From assembly GCF_003933745.1 (NCBI RefSeq), contig NZ_RSEB01000003.1, positions 310,001 through 374,000 of the forward strand: DNA of 64,000 nucleotides. Reading direction: 5' to 3'. The notes beneath the pieces were generated by a model. The model searched no databases. It was not told the origin of the DNA and worked only from the letters and a program-made list of their open reading frames with translations. Below are positions 53,898 through 61,945 of the stretch, piece by piece. Source of the DNA: Glycomyces terrestris (GTDB lineage: Bacteria > Actinomycetota > Actinomycetes > Mycobacteriales > Micromonosporaceae). The translations under genes and the position numbers were made by a program. The first letter of the stretch is position 1. The number at the start of each line of letters is the position of its first letter.

Positions 53898-54800
53898 GTG
53901 TCTGAGATCGAGGCTTCCTCCAGCGCCTCCGCCACTCCCCGTCCGTCCGTGCGGGGCGGCGGCGTCGCTCGCACGCAGTCCAACGCCCACTCCGTCGTCG
54001 TCGAGCCCGCCGCGCCCGGCGAGGACGAGCTCGCCCAGATCCCCTCCGCGGCCTTCTTCGACGTCGACAACACCCTCATGCACGGCGCCTCCACGTACTA
54101 CCTCGCGCGGGCGCTCGCCCGCCACGGCGTCCTGTCCGGGCGCGACATCCTCGGCTTCGCGTGGAAGCAGGCCCGCTTCAAGTTCCAGGGCGTCGAGCAC
54201 CACGGGCACATCTCGCAGATCAAGTCCTCCGCGCTCGAACTGGTCGCCGGGTTCCCCGTCGACGAGATGCGGGCGCTGTGCGAGGAGGTCGTCGACCGCG
54301 ACATCTCCCCGCGCATCCTCGCGCCGGTGCGCCGGCTCGCCGAGCGGCACCTCGAGACCGGCCAGGAGGTGTGGCTCGTGACCGCCAGCCCGGTCGAGCT
54401 CGCCGGGGTCCTCGCCTCGCGCCTGGGGCTCACGGGCGCGCTCGGCACGATCGCCGAGATCGAGAACGGCTGCTACACCGGCCGGCTCGTCGGCGACCTC
54501 ATGCACGGCCCCGCGAAGGCCGACGGGATCGCCCAGCTCGCGGCCGAGCGCGGCCTCGACCTGGCGCTGTGCACCGCGTACTCCGACTCCGCGAACGACC
54601 TGCCGATGCTGCGCAAGGTCGGGCGCGCGATCGCGGTCAACCCGGACACGCGCCTGGCCCGCCAGGCCCGCCACCACGGCTGGCCGGTCCTCGACTACCG
54701 GCGCGGGCGCCGCGCCGCGAAGCTCGCGCTGCCCGCCGCCACGGCCGCGGGCGTGGGCGCGGGCCTGCTCTACCTGTACAAGTCCCGCGAGCGCGACTAG
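53898..54800 (+). CDS. HAD-IB family phosphatase (SerB/CicA-like)
   Basis: 300 residues. HAD motif I FFDVDNTLMHG (Asp55 nucleophile, Asp57), motif II VTASPVELAG, and motif III/IV with Lys in AKADGIAQLA and AYSDSANDLPML. A C-terminal membrane helix (LALPAATAAGVGAGLLYLYKS) ends with a short basic tail. Relatives dephosphorylate phosphoserine or lipid-linked phosphates, and this protein is encoded next to bldN-rsbN in several actinomycetes. Start GTG at 53898. Confidence 0.9.
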   Translation: MSEIEASSSASATPRPSVRGGGVARTQSNAHSVVVEPAAPGEDELAQIPSAAFFDVDNTLMHGASTYYLARALARHGVLSGRDILGFAWKQARFKFQGVEHHGHISQIKSSALELVAGFPVDEMRALCEEVVDRDISPRILAPVRRLAERHLETGQEVWLVTASPVELAGVLASRLGLTGALGTIAEIENGCYTGRLVGDLMHGPAKADGIAQLAAERGLDLALCTAYSDSANDLPMLRKVGRAIAVNPDTRLARQARHHGWPVLDYRRGRRAAKLALPAATAAGVGAGLLYLYKSRERD

Positions 54801-54805
54801 CGCCC

Positions 54806-55888
54806 TTGGACACCGCGCAGCGGCTCACCCTCGCCGGGGCGGCGGCCCTCGCCGTCGCCTGGCTCGCGTGGCCGTCCCCCGACCGCCCCGAGACGCTCGC
54901 GGCCCCGCCGGCGCAGCCGACCGTGTGGGAGACGTGGGACGCCGAGCCGGTCGACTGGCCCGGGGTGGTCGACGGCCGGGCGTGGACGCCGCTGCGGGTC
55001 CTCGACGAGGACTCGGCGCTCGGCACCGACGAGGCCGGGAGCCTGCTGTACGTCGAGCTCGACGAGGCCGGCGACGCCGCGGTGACGGTGGTGGCCGAGC
55101 CCGGCGGGGTGCCGGGCGTCGTGGCGGCCGCCGCGACCGACGAGCGGCTGGCGTGGATCGCGTCCGTGCCCGACGAGCAGGGCCGGGTCGTGTCGCAGCT
55201 GTGGACGGCGCCGCGCGGCGCGGACGGGCGGCCGGGCGAGGCTGCGGTGCTGACGGCCGACACCGGGGACGTGATCGCCTCCGGGTCGGCGTACGACCTC
55301 CAGTTCGCCGCCGAAGGGCTGCACTGGCTCTCGACCGCGCGCGGGGAGGCGCTGGTGACCGAGCACCGGTCGATCCCGGTCGGCGGGGGCGAGGTCGCGG
55401 TGACCGGGCACCTGGGCGCGTGGCAGGCGGCGGCGTGGCCGTGGCTGGCGAGCGCCGGGTCCGACTCGCTCGGCGGGGCGCAGCTGGTGCGCACCGACAC
55501 CGGTGCGGGCGTGAAGGTCTTCTCCGGGGCCGAGGAGCTGACGCTGTGCTCGGCGACGTGGTGCCGGCTGATCGTGACCGCCGACGACGGGGCCCGGACC
55601 GACCTGATCCGTCCTGACGGGACGGACCGGGTGACGGTGGCCGAGGGGTTCACGTCCGCGGTGTCCCCCGACGTGGGGCTCATCGACCGGTTCGAGCCGC
55701 TCGTGGAGCGCGGCGCGGGCGCGGGCGACGCCGCGGTGGTGACGCTGTTCGACCTCGAAGCGGGCGAGGCGTACCTGGTGGCGTCGAGCGCCGGGCAGAC
55801 GGGCGCGGACGCGCGCAGCGTGTGGTGGTCGACGGGCACCGCGGACCTGTTGGTGTGGCACGTGCTCGACCTCACGGACCTGGCTTGA
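54806..55888 (+). CDS. Membrane-anchored beta-propeller-like protein of unknown function
   Basis: 360 residues. A signal-anchor (LTLAGAAALAVAWLAW, residues 7-22) and a Pro-rich linker precede a body of repeated short beta-strand blocks with Trp and Asp-Gly turns (WTAPRGADG, GLHWLSTARGE, VWWSTGTADLLVWHV), as in TolB/WD40-like exported proteins. Two Cys in LCSATWCRL may form a disulphide. TTG start 5 bp after the phosphatase stop implies coupling to it. No family assigned. Confidence 0.7.
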   Translation: MDTAQRLTLAGAAALAVAWLAWPSPDRPETLAAPPAQPTVWETWDAEPVDWPGVVDGRAWTPLRVLDEDSALGTDEAGSLLYVELDEAGDAAVTVVAEPGGVPGVVAAAATDERLAWIASVPDEQGRVVSQLWTAPRGADGRPGEAAVLTADTGDVIASGSAYDLQFAAEGLHWLSTARGEALVTEHRSIPVGGGEVAVTGHLGAWQAAAWPWLASAGSDSLGGAQLVRTDTGAGVKVFSGAEELTLCSATWCRLIVTADDGARTDLIRPDGTDRVTVAEGFTSAVSPDVGLIDRFEPLVERGAGAGDAAVVTLFDLEAGEAYLVASSAGQTGADARSVWWSTGTADLLVWHVLDLTDLA

Positions 55889-55929
55889 TGTGAGGCGATC
55901 GCGCGCCGGGCGCGGGTAACGTCGATGCC

Positions 55930-56766
55930 GTGACCACACCGCACCTCGCCCCGGCCCGCCCGCAGATCATGGGGGTCCTCAACGTCACCCCCGACTCCTT
56001 CTCGGACGGCGGGCGGTACCTGGACTTCGGCGACGCGGTCGCGCACGGCGAGCAGATGGGCGCCGAGGGCGCGGACCTCATCGACGTCGGCGGCGAGTCG
56101 ACCCGGCCGGGGGCCGAGCGGGTGGACGCGGCGACCGAGACCGCGCGCGTGGTCGACGTGATCGCGGCGCTCGCCGAACGGGGCCTGGCGGTCTCGATCG
56201 ACACGACGCGGGCCGCGGTGGCGGCCGCGGCGATCGAGGCGGGCGCGAGCGTCGTGAACGACGTGTCGGGCGGCCTCGCGGACCCGGACATGGCGCGGGT
56301 CGTGGCGGACACGGGCGTGCGGTGGGTGCTCATGCACTGGCGCGGGCACTCGGCGGACATGCAGCGCCTGGCGCGGTACGAGAACGTGGTGGCCGACGTC
56401 AAGGCCGAGCTCGAGGACCGGGTCGAGGCGGCGCTGGACAGCGGCGTGGACCGCGAGAAGCTCATCCTGGACCCGGGTCTGGGGTTCGCGAAGTCGGCCG
56501 AGCACAACTGGCGGCTGTCGGCGCACCTGGACGAGTTCGTGGCGCTGGGGTACCCGGTGCTGTTCGGGTCCTCCCGCAAGTCGTACCTGGGGTCGCTCCT
56601 GGCCGACGAGAGCGGGAAGCCGCGCCCGGTGGGGCAGCGGGAGGCGGCGACGCTGGCGACGTCGGTCCTGGCGTTCGAGGCCGGGGCGTGGGGCGTGCGG
56701 GTGCACGACGTGGCGGGCACCGCGGACGCGCGCGCGGTGTGGGCGGCGACGCGCGCGGCGCGGTAG
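55930..56766 (+). CDS. folP: Dihydropteroate synthase
   Basis: 278 residues. Complete DHPS: QIMGVLNVTPDSFSDGG, DVGGESTRPGAERVD, VNDVSGGLADPDM, DPGLGFAKSAEHN and GSSRKSYLG. Joins the pterin diphosphate to p-aminobenzoate; target of sulfonamides. It stands apart from other folate genes, so it could be one of two DHPS paralogues (folP1/folP2), of which one type is inactive in mycobacteria; all motifs look intact here. GTG start at 55930. Confidence 0.92.
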   Translation: MTTPHLAPARPQIMGVLNVTPDSFSDGGRYLDFGDAVAHGEQMGAEGADLIDVGGESTRPGAERVDAATETARVVDVIAALAERGLAVSIDTTRAAVAAAAIEAGASVVNDVSGGLADPDMARVVADTGVRWVLMHWRGHSADMQRLARYENVVADVKAELEDRVEAALDSGVDREKLILDPGLGFAKSAEHNWRLSAHLDEFVALGYPVLFGSSRKSYLGSLLADESGKPRPVGQREAATLATSVLAFEAGAWGVRVHDVAGTADARAVWAATRAAR

Positions 56767-56929
56767 CTGACGGATCGCCGACAGGGCCCGGTCGGGCCGC
56801 GGCCGGGACGCCGGGGCGGACCTGCGGGTTCGCGCGGCCCGGGGCGGGGCGCGGTGATCGCGATCGCGTCTCGGAAGTTGGAACTGCTGTTGCCGATGCA
56901 CGTGGCACACCCGTAGCATTCGGCTCGTA

Positions 56930-57032
56930 CTTCATCCAGAGCAGCTGAGGGGTCCGGCCCTGCGACGCTGCGGCAACCACCGACGTGCTCGGCAGGTGCC
57001 AAATCCGGCCCGCTCCGGCGGGAAAGATGAGG
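56930..57032 (+). ncRNA. SAM riboswitch (S-box/SAM-IV clan) in thrC leader
   Basis: Ordered core elements: P1 CTTCATC (56930-56936) with GATGAGG (57026-57032), GCTGAGGGGTCCGGCCC (56944-56960), CGGCAACC (56971-56978), GGTGCCAAATCC (56995-57006) and AAAGATGAG at the 3' side. These are the conserved parts of S-adenosylmethionine riboswitches. The 3' half of P1 runs into the thrC ribosome-binding site (AGGGAGGAG), so control is likely translational. Assignment to SAM-I or SAM-IV needs a covariance search. Confidence 0.85.
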
Positions 57033-57047
57033 GAGGAGCCTTCTCGC

Positions 57048-58310
57048 ATGTCGAATGCCCTGTTCGCCGACAGCCCCGCCAAGGGCCTGGTCTGCCGCAA
57101 CTGCAACGCCACCTACGACCTGGTCGCCCAGCACGCCTGTTGGCAGTGTTTCGGGCCCCTCGAAGTCGACTACGACCTCGAGGAGCTGGCGAAGGTGACG
57201 CGGGAGCGGATCGAGGCGGGCCCGCAGAACATCTGGCGGTACGCGCCGCTGCTGCCGGTCGGCGTCCACCCGGAGGACCGGGTGAGCCTGAACCCCGGCC
57301 TGACCCCGCTCATCGACGCGACCCACCTGGCGAAGGCCCTGGGGATGCGCAAGCTATGGGTCAAGGACGACAGCGCGAACCCGACCCACTCGTTCAAGGA
57401 CCGGGTCGTGTCGACCGCGGTGTCGGCGGCCGTGAAGCTCGGCTTCGACCGGTTCGCGTGCGCGTCCACGGGGAACCTGGCGAACTCGGTCGCGGCGCAC
57501 GCCGCCCGGGCCGGCGTCCCGTCGATCGTGTTCATCCCCTCGGACCTGGAGCCGGGCAAGGTCGTGCAGTCGGCGATCTACGGCGGCACGCTCGTGGCCG
57601 TGCAGGGCTCCTACGACGACGTGAACCGGCTGTGCTCGGAGCTGACCGAGACCGACGAGTTCGAGTCGACCGCGTTCGTCAACGTGAACATCCGCCCGTA
57701 CTACGCGGAGGGCTCGAAGACCCTCGGGTACGAGGTGGCCGAGCAGCTGGGCTGGCGGCTGCCGGAGCAGGTCGTGGTGCCGATGGCCTCGGGCGAGCTG
57801 CTCACCAAGATCCACAAGGCGTTCGAGGAGGCCGCCGAGATCGGCCTGACCGAGCCGGGCAAGGTCCGGGTGTTCGGGGCCCAGTCGGCCGGGTGCAGCC
57901 CGATCGCCGACGCGTTCGACGCCGGCACCGACGTGATCACCCCGGTGAAGCCGACCGGGATCGCGAAGAGCCTGAACATCGGCGACCCCGCGGCGGGCCC
58001 GTACGCGATCGAGGCGTGCCGCTCCACGGGCGGCGGGATGGCGAAGGTCTCCGACGACGAGATCCGGGACGGCGTGAAGCTTCTCGCCGCGACCACGGGC
58101 GTGTTCGCTGAAACGGCCGGCGGGGTCGTCGTCGCTACGCTCCGTAAGCTCTTGGAGTCGGGTCAGCTCGATCCGGAGGCGGAGACGGTCATCTACAACA
58201 CCGGCGAGGGACTGAAGACCCTGGACGCCGTGTCGTCGCTGGTCGGGCCGACGCACACCGTGAAGCCGTCCCTGAAGGCAGCGAAAGAAGCGGGACTCCT
58301 GCAATCGTGA
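57048..58310 (+). CDS. thrC: Threonine synthase
   Basis: 420 residues. An N-terminal zinc ribbon (Cys16, Cys19, Cys31, Cys34) precedes a fold-type II PLP domain with the Schiff-base lysine in NPTHSFKDRVV and SNxG-like ASTGNLANSVAAHAA. It converts O-phosphohomoserine to threonine. ATG at 57048 is placed behind the riboswitch; the upstream codons of the frame lie inside the RNA. Not clustered with thrB or hom here. Confidence 0.93.
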   Translation: MSNALFADSPAKGLVCRNCNATYDLVAQHACWQCFGPLEVDYDLEELAKVTRERIEAGPQNIWRYAPLLPVGVHPEDRVSLNPGLTPLIDATHLAKALGMRKLWVKDDSANPTHSFKDRVVSTAVSAAVKLGFDRFACASTGNLANSVAAHAARAGVPSIVFIPSDLEPGKVVQSAIYGGTLVAVQGSYDDVNRLCSELTETDEFESTAFVNVNIRPYYAEGSKTLGYEVAEQLGWRLPEQVVVPMASGELLTKIHKAFEEAAEIGLTEPGKVRVFGAQSAGCSPIADAFDAGTDVITPVKPTGIAKSLNIGDPAAGPYAIEACRSTGGGMAKVSDDEIRDGVKLLAATTGVFAETAGGVVVATLRKLLESGQLDPEAETVIYNTGEGLKTLDAVSSLVGPTHTVKPSLKAAKEAGLLQS

Positions 58311-58688
58311 GTGGAGGGTGGGAGTTCGGAACGCGGACAAATAAAACGCTTTCCGAACTCCTGAAATTATCACTCTGAGTGACCGATGTGAAGTGATGTG
58401 TCGGGTACCCGACAAAAAGAAGCGAAGTTCGGGTCTTGACCGTATTCACTGAATGAGCAAGAATTCTTGGTGCGGGAGGCCGCAGCAGTCCTGTCGCCAC
58501 TCACCCGGTTGACTGCGAGTCCTGGGGCTAGAACGTGTCGAGCAGCGCCAGCCGGTGTCAGGAACTGCGGTCTCCCGACCATGCTGCCCCCGGTCGATGA
58601 CTTCCCGGAAGCCGCCTCCCCCAAACCCGCTCCACGCAACGGGCGCAATGCGCTTGCCCGCGTCGCACCCCTCTGCCAGGCTCGGCCC
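58311..58688. other. Gene-free spacer thrC-GNAT
   Basis: 378 bp, AT-richer than its flanks in the first 160 bp. Contains an 11-bp stem GGAGTTCGGAA/TTCCGAACTCC (58321-58331, 58351-58361) that may end thrC transcription, the palindrome at 58399-58414 and a weak promoter TTGACC-N17-AAGAAT (58436-58464). Confidence 0.5.
58399..58414. promoter_or_regulatory. Perfect 16-bp palindrome
   Basis: TGTCGGGTACCCGACA lies 22 bp upstream of a candidate -35 (TTGACC, 58436). It probably binds a dimeric regulator; none identified. Confidence 0.5.
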
Positions 58689-59714
58689 ATGACGCATTTC
58701 GACATCGTCCGGGTGGACCCCTCGAATCAGGCGCTCGTCGAGTCCTGGCTCACCGCACAGGAATCGGTGCAGGCCCACGACTTCACGGGGCTGAGCCCCT
58801 GGAACCCGCTCGGCGCGCTCGCGGGACTCGTCGTCCCCGACCCCGACGTCCGCCGCGAACGCTGGGCGGCCGTGTGCGACGGCGCGGTCCTCGGCTACCT
58901 CGGCCTGCACCTCTCCGACCGCGACAACACGCACCTCGCGAACTTCGAGATCGGCGTGCGGCCCGAGTCGCGGCGCCACGGCGTCGGCTCGGCCCTGCTG
59001 CGGCACGCCGAGGAGCGCGCGGCCGAGGAGGGGCGCACCACGATCTCGACCTGGCTCGCGGTCCCGCACGAGGACTCCCCCGACGTGCGCGGCGACGGCG
59101 GGCCGTTCCTGATCGACAAGGGCTACAAGCGGTCCCTGGAGGCCGCGGTGCGGGTGTGCGAGCTCGCGACCGTCCTCGACGAGGACCTCGACCGGCTGTG
59201 GGAGGAGAGCTGGGCGAAGGCGGAGGGCTTCGAACTGGCCGTCTTCCACGGCGAACCGCCGGCGCACCTCATCGACGGCGTCGCGTACCTGCACGCGCGC
59301 ATGTACACCGACATGCCGCTGGGCGACTGGGACCTCCAGGAGGGCCGCATCACGGCCGACACCGTCCGCCTGTGGGAGCGCCAGCGGCTCCTGCGGGGCG
59401 TCCTGAACATCCAGAGCGCGGTGGTGCACAAGGAGAGCGGCGAGGTCGCCGGGCTCACCGAGATCCACGTCCGCGCCGGGGACGAGCGGCACTGCCTCCA
59501 GGGCGACACGATCGTCGACCCGCGCTTCCGCGGCCACCGGCTCGGCACGATCCTGAAGATCGCGAACCAGCGGCGGCTCCAGTCGATGCGGCCGTGGATG
59601 CGCTACGTGTGGACCGGGAACGCCGAGTCGAACACGCACATGATCGCGATCAACGAGGCCGTCGGGTACCGGCTGGCCGGGCACGAGACGGTGTTCCAGA
59701 AGCGGCTCGGTTAG
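58689..59714 (+). CDS. Double-domain GNAT N-acetyltransferase
   Basis: 341 residues. Two GNAT folds: the first has the acetyl-CoA loop RPESRRHGVGSALLRHAE (near residue 97), the second DPRFRGHRLGTILKIAN (near 278). Two-domain acetyltransferases of this kind include mycothiol synthase-like and antibiotic-modifying enzymes; the substrate is not evident. ATG at 58689; longer forms of the frame are Ala/Pro-rich and unlikely. Convergent with the glycosyltransferase, 26 bp apart. Confidence 0.85.
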   Translation: MTHFDIVRVDPSNQALVESWLTAQESVQAHDFTGLSPWNPLGALAGLVVPDPDVRRERWAAVCDGAVLGYLGLHLSDRDNTHLANFEIGVRPESRRHGVGSALLRHAEERAAEEGRTTISTWLAVPHEDSPDVRGDGGPFLIDKGYKRSLEAAVRVCELATVLDEDLDRLWEESWAKAEGFELAVFHGEPPAHLIDGVAYLHARMYTDMPLGDWDLQEGRITADTVRLWERQRLLRGVLNIQSAVVHKESGEVAGLTEIHVRAGDERHCLQGDTIVDPRFRGHRLGTILKIANQRRLQSMRPWMRYVWTGNAESNTHMIAINEAVGYRLAGHETVFQKRLG

Positions 59715-59740
59715 CGGCGGCTCGGCTGGAAGCGGCTCGG

Positions 59741-60751
59741 CTAGTGGACGAGTCCTTCGTGGATGCGGCGGCGTTCGGCGTGGAGTTCGGCGATCCGCTC
59801 GCGCGCGGCCTCGTCGCCGGCGCGGGCGGCCTCGCGCAGGGCGTGGATCTCGTCCTCGAGGTCGAGGCCGCGGCGGTTGAGCTCGAAGAGGCTCTCGTTC
59901 ACCTCGGGCTCGGGCGTCTCGCGGATCGCCCTGGCCCCGGCGGCGGTGACGCCGAACGGGGCCAGGCGGGCCGCGTCGAGCTCGAACGCGCGCCGGTGGC
60001 CGGTGACCTTGTCCATGCGGTCGCTGCCCTCGCTCTGCATGTGGGACAGGCCGGTGTGGGCGTAGAGCCACCACATGGTCTCGCCGTCGAGGTGGCGCAC
60101 GTTGTAGCCCCAGGGGGCGAGGGCCTGCGCGAGGGTGCGGTGGTTGTTGCGGTAGACCGTGCGCGGGTCCGCGGCCGGTTCGAGCAGGCTCAGGCCGATC
60201 GAGGGGCTGTGGTGGTAGGCGCGGTGGCCCGTGGCCTGCGCCGGGACCCAGTTGCAGCCGAGGACGGGCGAGAGGATCGCCGGCTCGCCGTGCCCCTCGG
60301 CGAGGTAGGCCGCGGCCTCCCGGTGGAGCCGGGCGACCAGGCCGCGGTGGATCGCGTCGTCGTCGTCGAGGCGGGTGGTGAGGACCCAGCCCTTCCTGCG
60401 GGCCTTGGCCTCCGCCGCGGCCCAGGCGGCGAGGTCGGGGACGAAGTCGCGCTTGAGCTCGGTCTCGGCGACGCGCAGGTACGGGCGGCTCTCGGCGAGG
60501 GCGTCGAGGCGCTTGCGGGCCTGCGGGGGCATGTCGCGGTCGACGGCGACGACCCACACGAAGTCGCGGTCCTCCTGGGCGTCGAGGGAGGCGACCGTCA
60601 GGTGCTCCATCATCAGCTGGCGGTACGCGAACCACTGCTCGTCGAAGACGCCGATGCCGTGGCGGGTGGCGATGACGTGCAGGAACTCCTTGCCTCCGGG
60701 TGCGGCGGCGCGCAGGCGGCGGCGCAGGGCGGCTAGCGGCTTCGGGCTCAT
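59741..60751 (-). CDS. Putative rhamnosyltransferase-like glycosyltransferase
   Basis: 336 residues. GT-A-like core: HVIATRHGIGVFDEQWF at the start, WVLTTRLDDDDAIHRGL with the metal-binding Asp run, and later HLDGETMWWLYAHTGLSHM. This pattern is that of the PF11316-type putative rhamnosyl transferases. The C-terminal 60 residues are a charged helix. Acceptor unknown; soluble, cytoplasmic. No other glycan genes nearby. Confidence 0.75.
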   Translation of the reverse strand: MSPKPLAALRRRLRAAAPGGKEFLHVIATRHGIGVFDEQWFAYRQLMMEHLTVASLDAQEDRDFVWVVAVDRDMPPQARKRLDALAESRPYLRVAETELKRDFVPDLAAWAAAEAKARRKGWVLTTRLDDDDAIHRGLVARLHREAAAYLAEGHGEPAILSPVLGCNWVPAQATGHRAYHHSPSIGLSLLEPAADPRTVYRNNHRTLAQALAPWGYNVRHLDGETMWWLYAHTGLSHMQSEGSDRMDKVTGHRRAFELDAARLAPFGVTAAGARAIRETPEPEVNESLFELNRRGLDLEDEIHALREAARAGDEAARERIAELHAERRRIHEGLVH

Positions 60752-60845
60752 GGGCTCACTTTCTGCGGGCGGCTGTGTGGGGGTAACGCTCGGAGCGCGC
60801 CGAGGGTTGCTCCCGCCGGAGTGAACTGTGCGCCAAATCTTCCGC

Positions 60846-61784
60846 TCAGGCGAGTCGCGCCCGCCACCAGTCGAGGGTCTCGGCGAGGGCGGTGTCGGTC
60901 GGCGTGGGCTCGTCGCCGAAGGTGTCGGTGAAGTCGTGCGACTCCATGACGTACGGGCCGTCCCACTGGTGGCGGGTCTCGGCCATGCCCTTCATGGCGG
61001 GCTGGGCGAGGCCGACGACGCGGATGAGGACCCACCAGGGCATGCGGGAGACGCGGACGGGGCCGCGGCCGAGCAGGCGGGCCATGGCGTCGACCATGTC
61101 GCGCTGGGAGGCGGCCGGAGCGGTGGGGACGTGCCAGGGGCGGCCCCAGGCGCGGTCGTCGCCGCCGAGGCGGATGAGGGCGCGGGCGACGTCGGGGATG
61201 TAGGTGAAGGAGTGCGGCGCGTCGGGGTCGCCGAGGACGGTGACGCCCTTGCCTTCGACGACGGGACGGACGATGCGCTCGCCGAGCATGGCGTCGGCGA
61301 GGGCGCCGGGCCCGAAGTAGTCGGAGCCGCGGGCCTCGGTGAAGCGGAGGTCGCCGGCGGCGTGGAGGGCCATCGCGTCCTCCCACATCTTGATGCGGAT
61401 GCGGCCCTTGTGCCCCGGGGAGCGCAGCGGGGTGCGCTCGGTCATGGGCGCGGTGACGGGGCCGTACACGTAGAGGTTGCCGGTGTTGACGAGGCCGGCG
61501 CCGTGGGCCTTGGCGGCGGCGAGGATCGCGGCGAACATGGGCGGCCACTCGTCGGCCCACTGGTGGTAGCCGGCGGGGTTGGCGCAGTTGTAGATGACGT
61601 CGGCGCCCTTCGTGGCGGCGGTGAGGGCGGCGGCGTCGCGGGCGTCGACCTTGACGTGCTCGATGCCGGGCGTGCTGGGGCCGCCGGAGCGGCTGAGGAC
61701 GCGGACGCGCTCGCCGCGCCCGGCGAGGATCGCGGCGACGGTGGAGCCGATCTGGCCCTTGCCGAGGATGACGTGGTCGGTCAC
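60846..61784 (-). CDS. NAD(P)-dependent epimerase/dehydratase family protein
   Basis: 312 residues. Extended SDR-like: Rossmann start VILGKGQIGSTVAAILAGRG, then DVIYNCANPAGYHQW, a Tyr in NLYVYGPVTAPM, and RGSDYFGPGAL. The usual YxxxK pair is not obvious, as in atypical SDRs. GTG start at 61784 after AAGGGA. The leader carries two TetR-like operators. Substrate unknown. Confidence 0.82.
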   Translation of the reverse strand: MTDHVILGKGQIGSTVAAILAGRGERVRVLSRSGGPSTPGIEHVKVDARDAAALTAATKGADVIYNCANPAGYHQWADEWPPMFAAILAAAKAHGAGLVNTGNLYVYGPVTAPMTERTPLRSPGHKGRIRIKMWEDAMALHAAGDLRFTEARGSDYFGPGALADAMLGERIVRPVVEGKGVTVLGDPDAPHSFTYIPDVARALIRLGGDDRAWGRPWHVPTAPAASQRDMVDAMARLLGRGPVRVSRMPWWVLIRVVGLAQPAMKGMAETRHQWDGPYVMESHDFTDTFGDEPTPTDTALAETLDWWRARLA

Positions 61785-61803
61785 GGGAGTTCCCTTCTCA
61801 GAT

Positions 61804-61871
61804 AGAGAGCGGTGCTCTCTGTTGAGAACAACGATCTCACATTCGCGGCGCCAATGCAAGAGCAGTGCTCT
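61804..61871. promoter_or_regulatory. Two TetR-like operators upstream of the epimerase gene
   Basis: AGAGAGC-GGT-GCTCTCT (61804-61820) and AGAGCAGTGCTCT (61859-61871) share the AGAGC/GCTCT arms with a 3-nt centre; a further half-site GGTGCTCTCGG follows at about 61884. The sites bracket the probable promoter. No TetR gene is in the window part seen. Confidence 0.6.
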
Positions 61872-61901
61872 CGAATTTTGGCGGGTGCTCTCGGAGACGC
61901 C

Positions 61902-61933
61902 GAACGGCCGCACCGGTGCCGGTGCGGCCGTTC
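61902..61933 (-). terminator. Terminator of the AAA ATPase gene
   Basis: 15-bp perfect stem (61902-61916 with 61919-61933) with a 2-nt nominal loop, just past the stop on the minus strand; no T-tract. Confidence 0.75.
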
Positions 61934-61945
61934 AGGGTTCGCGGT

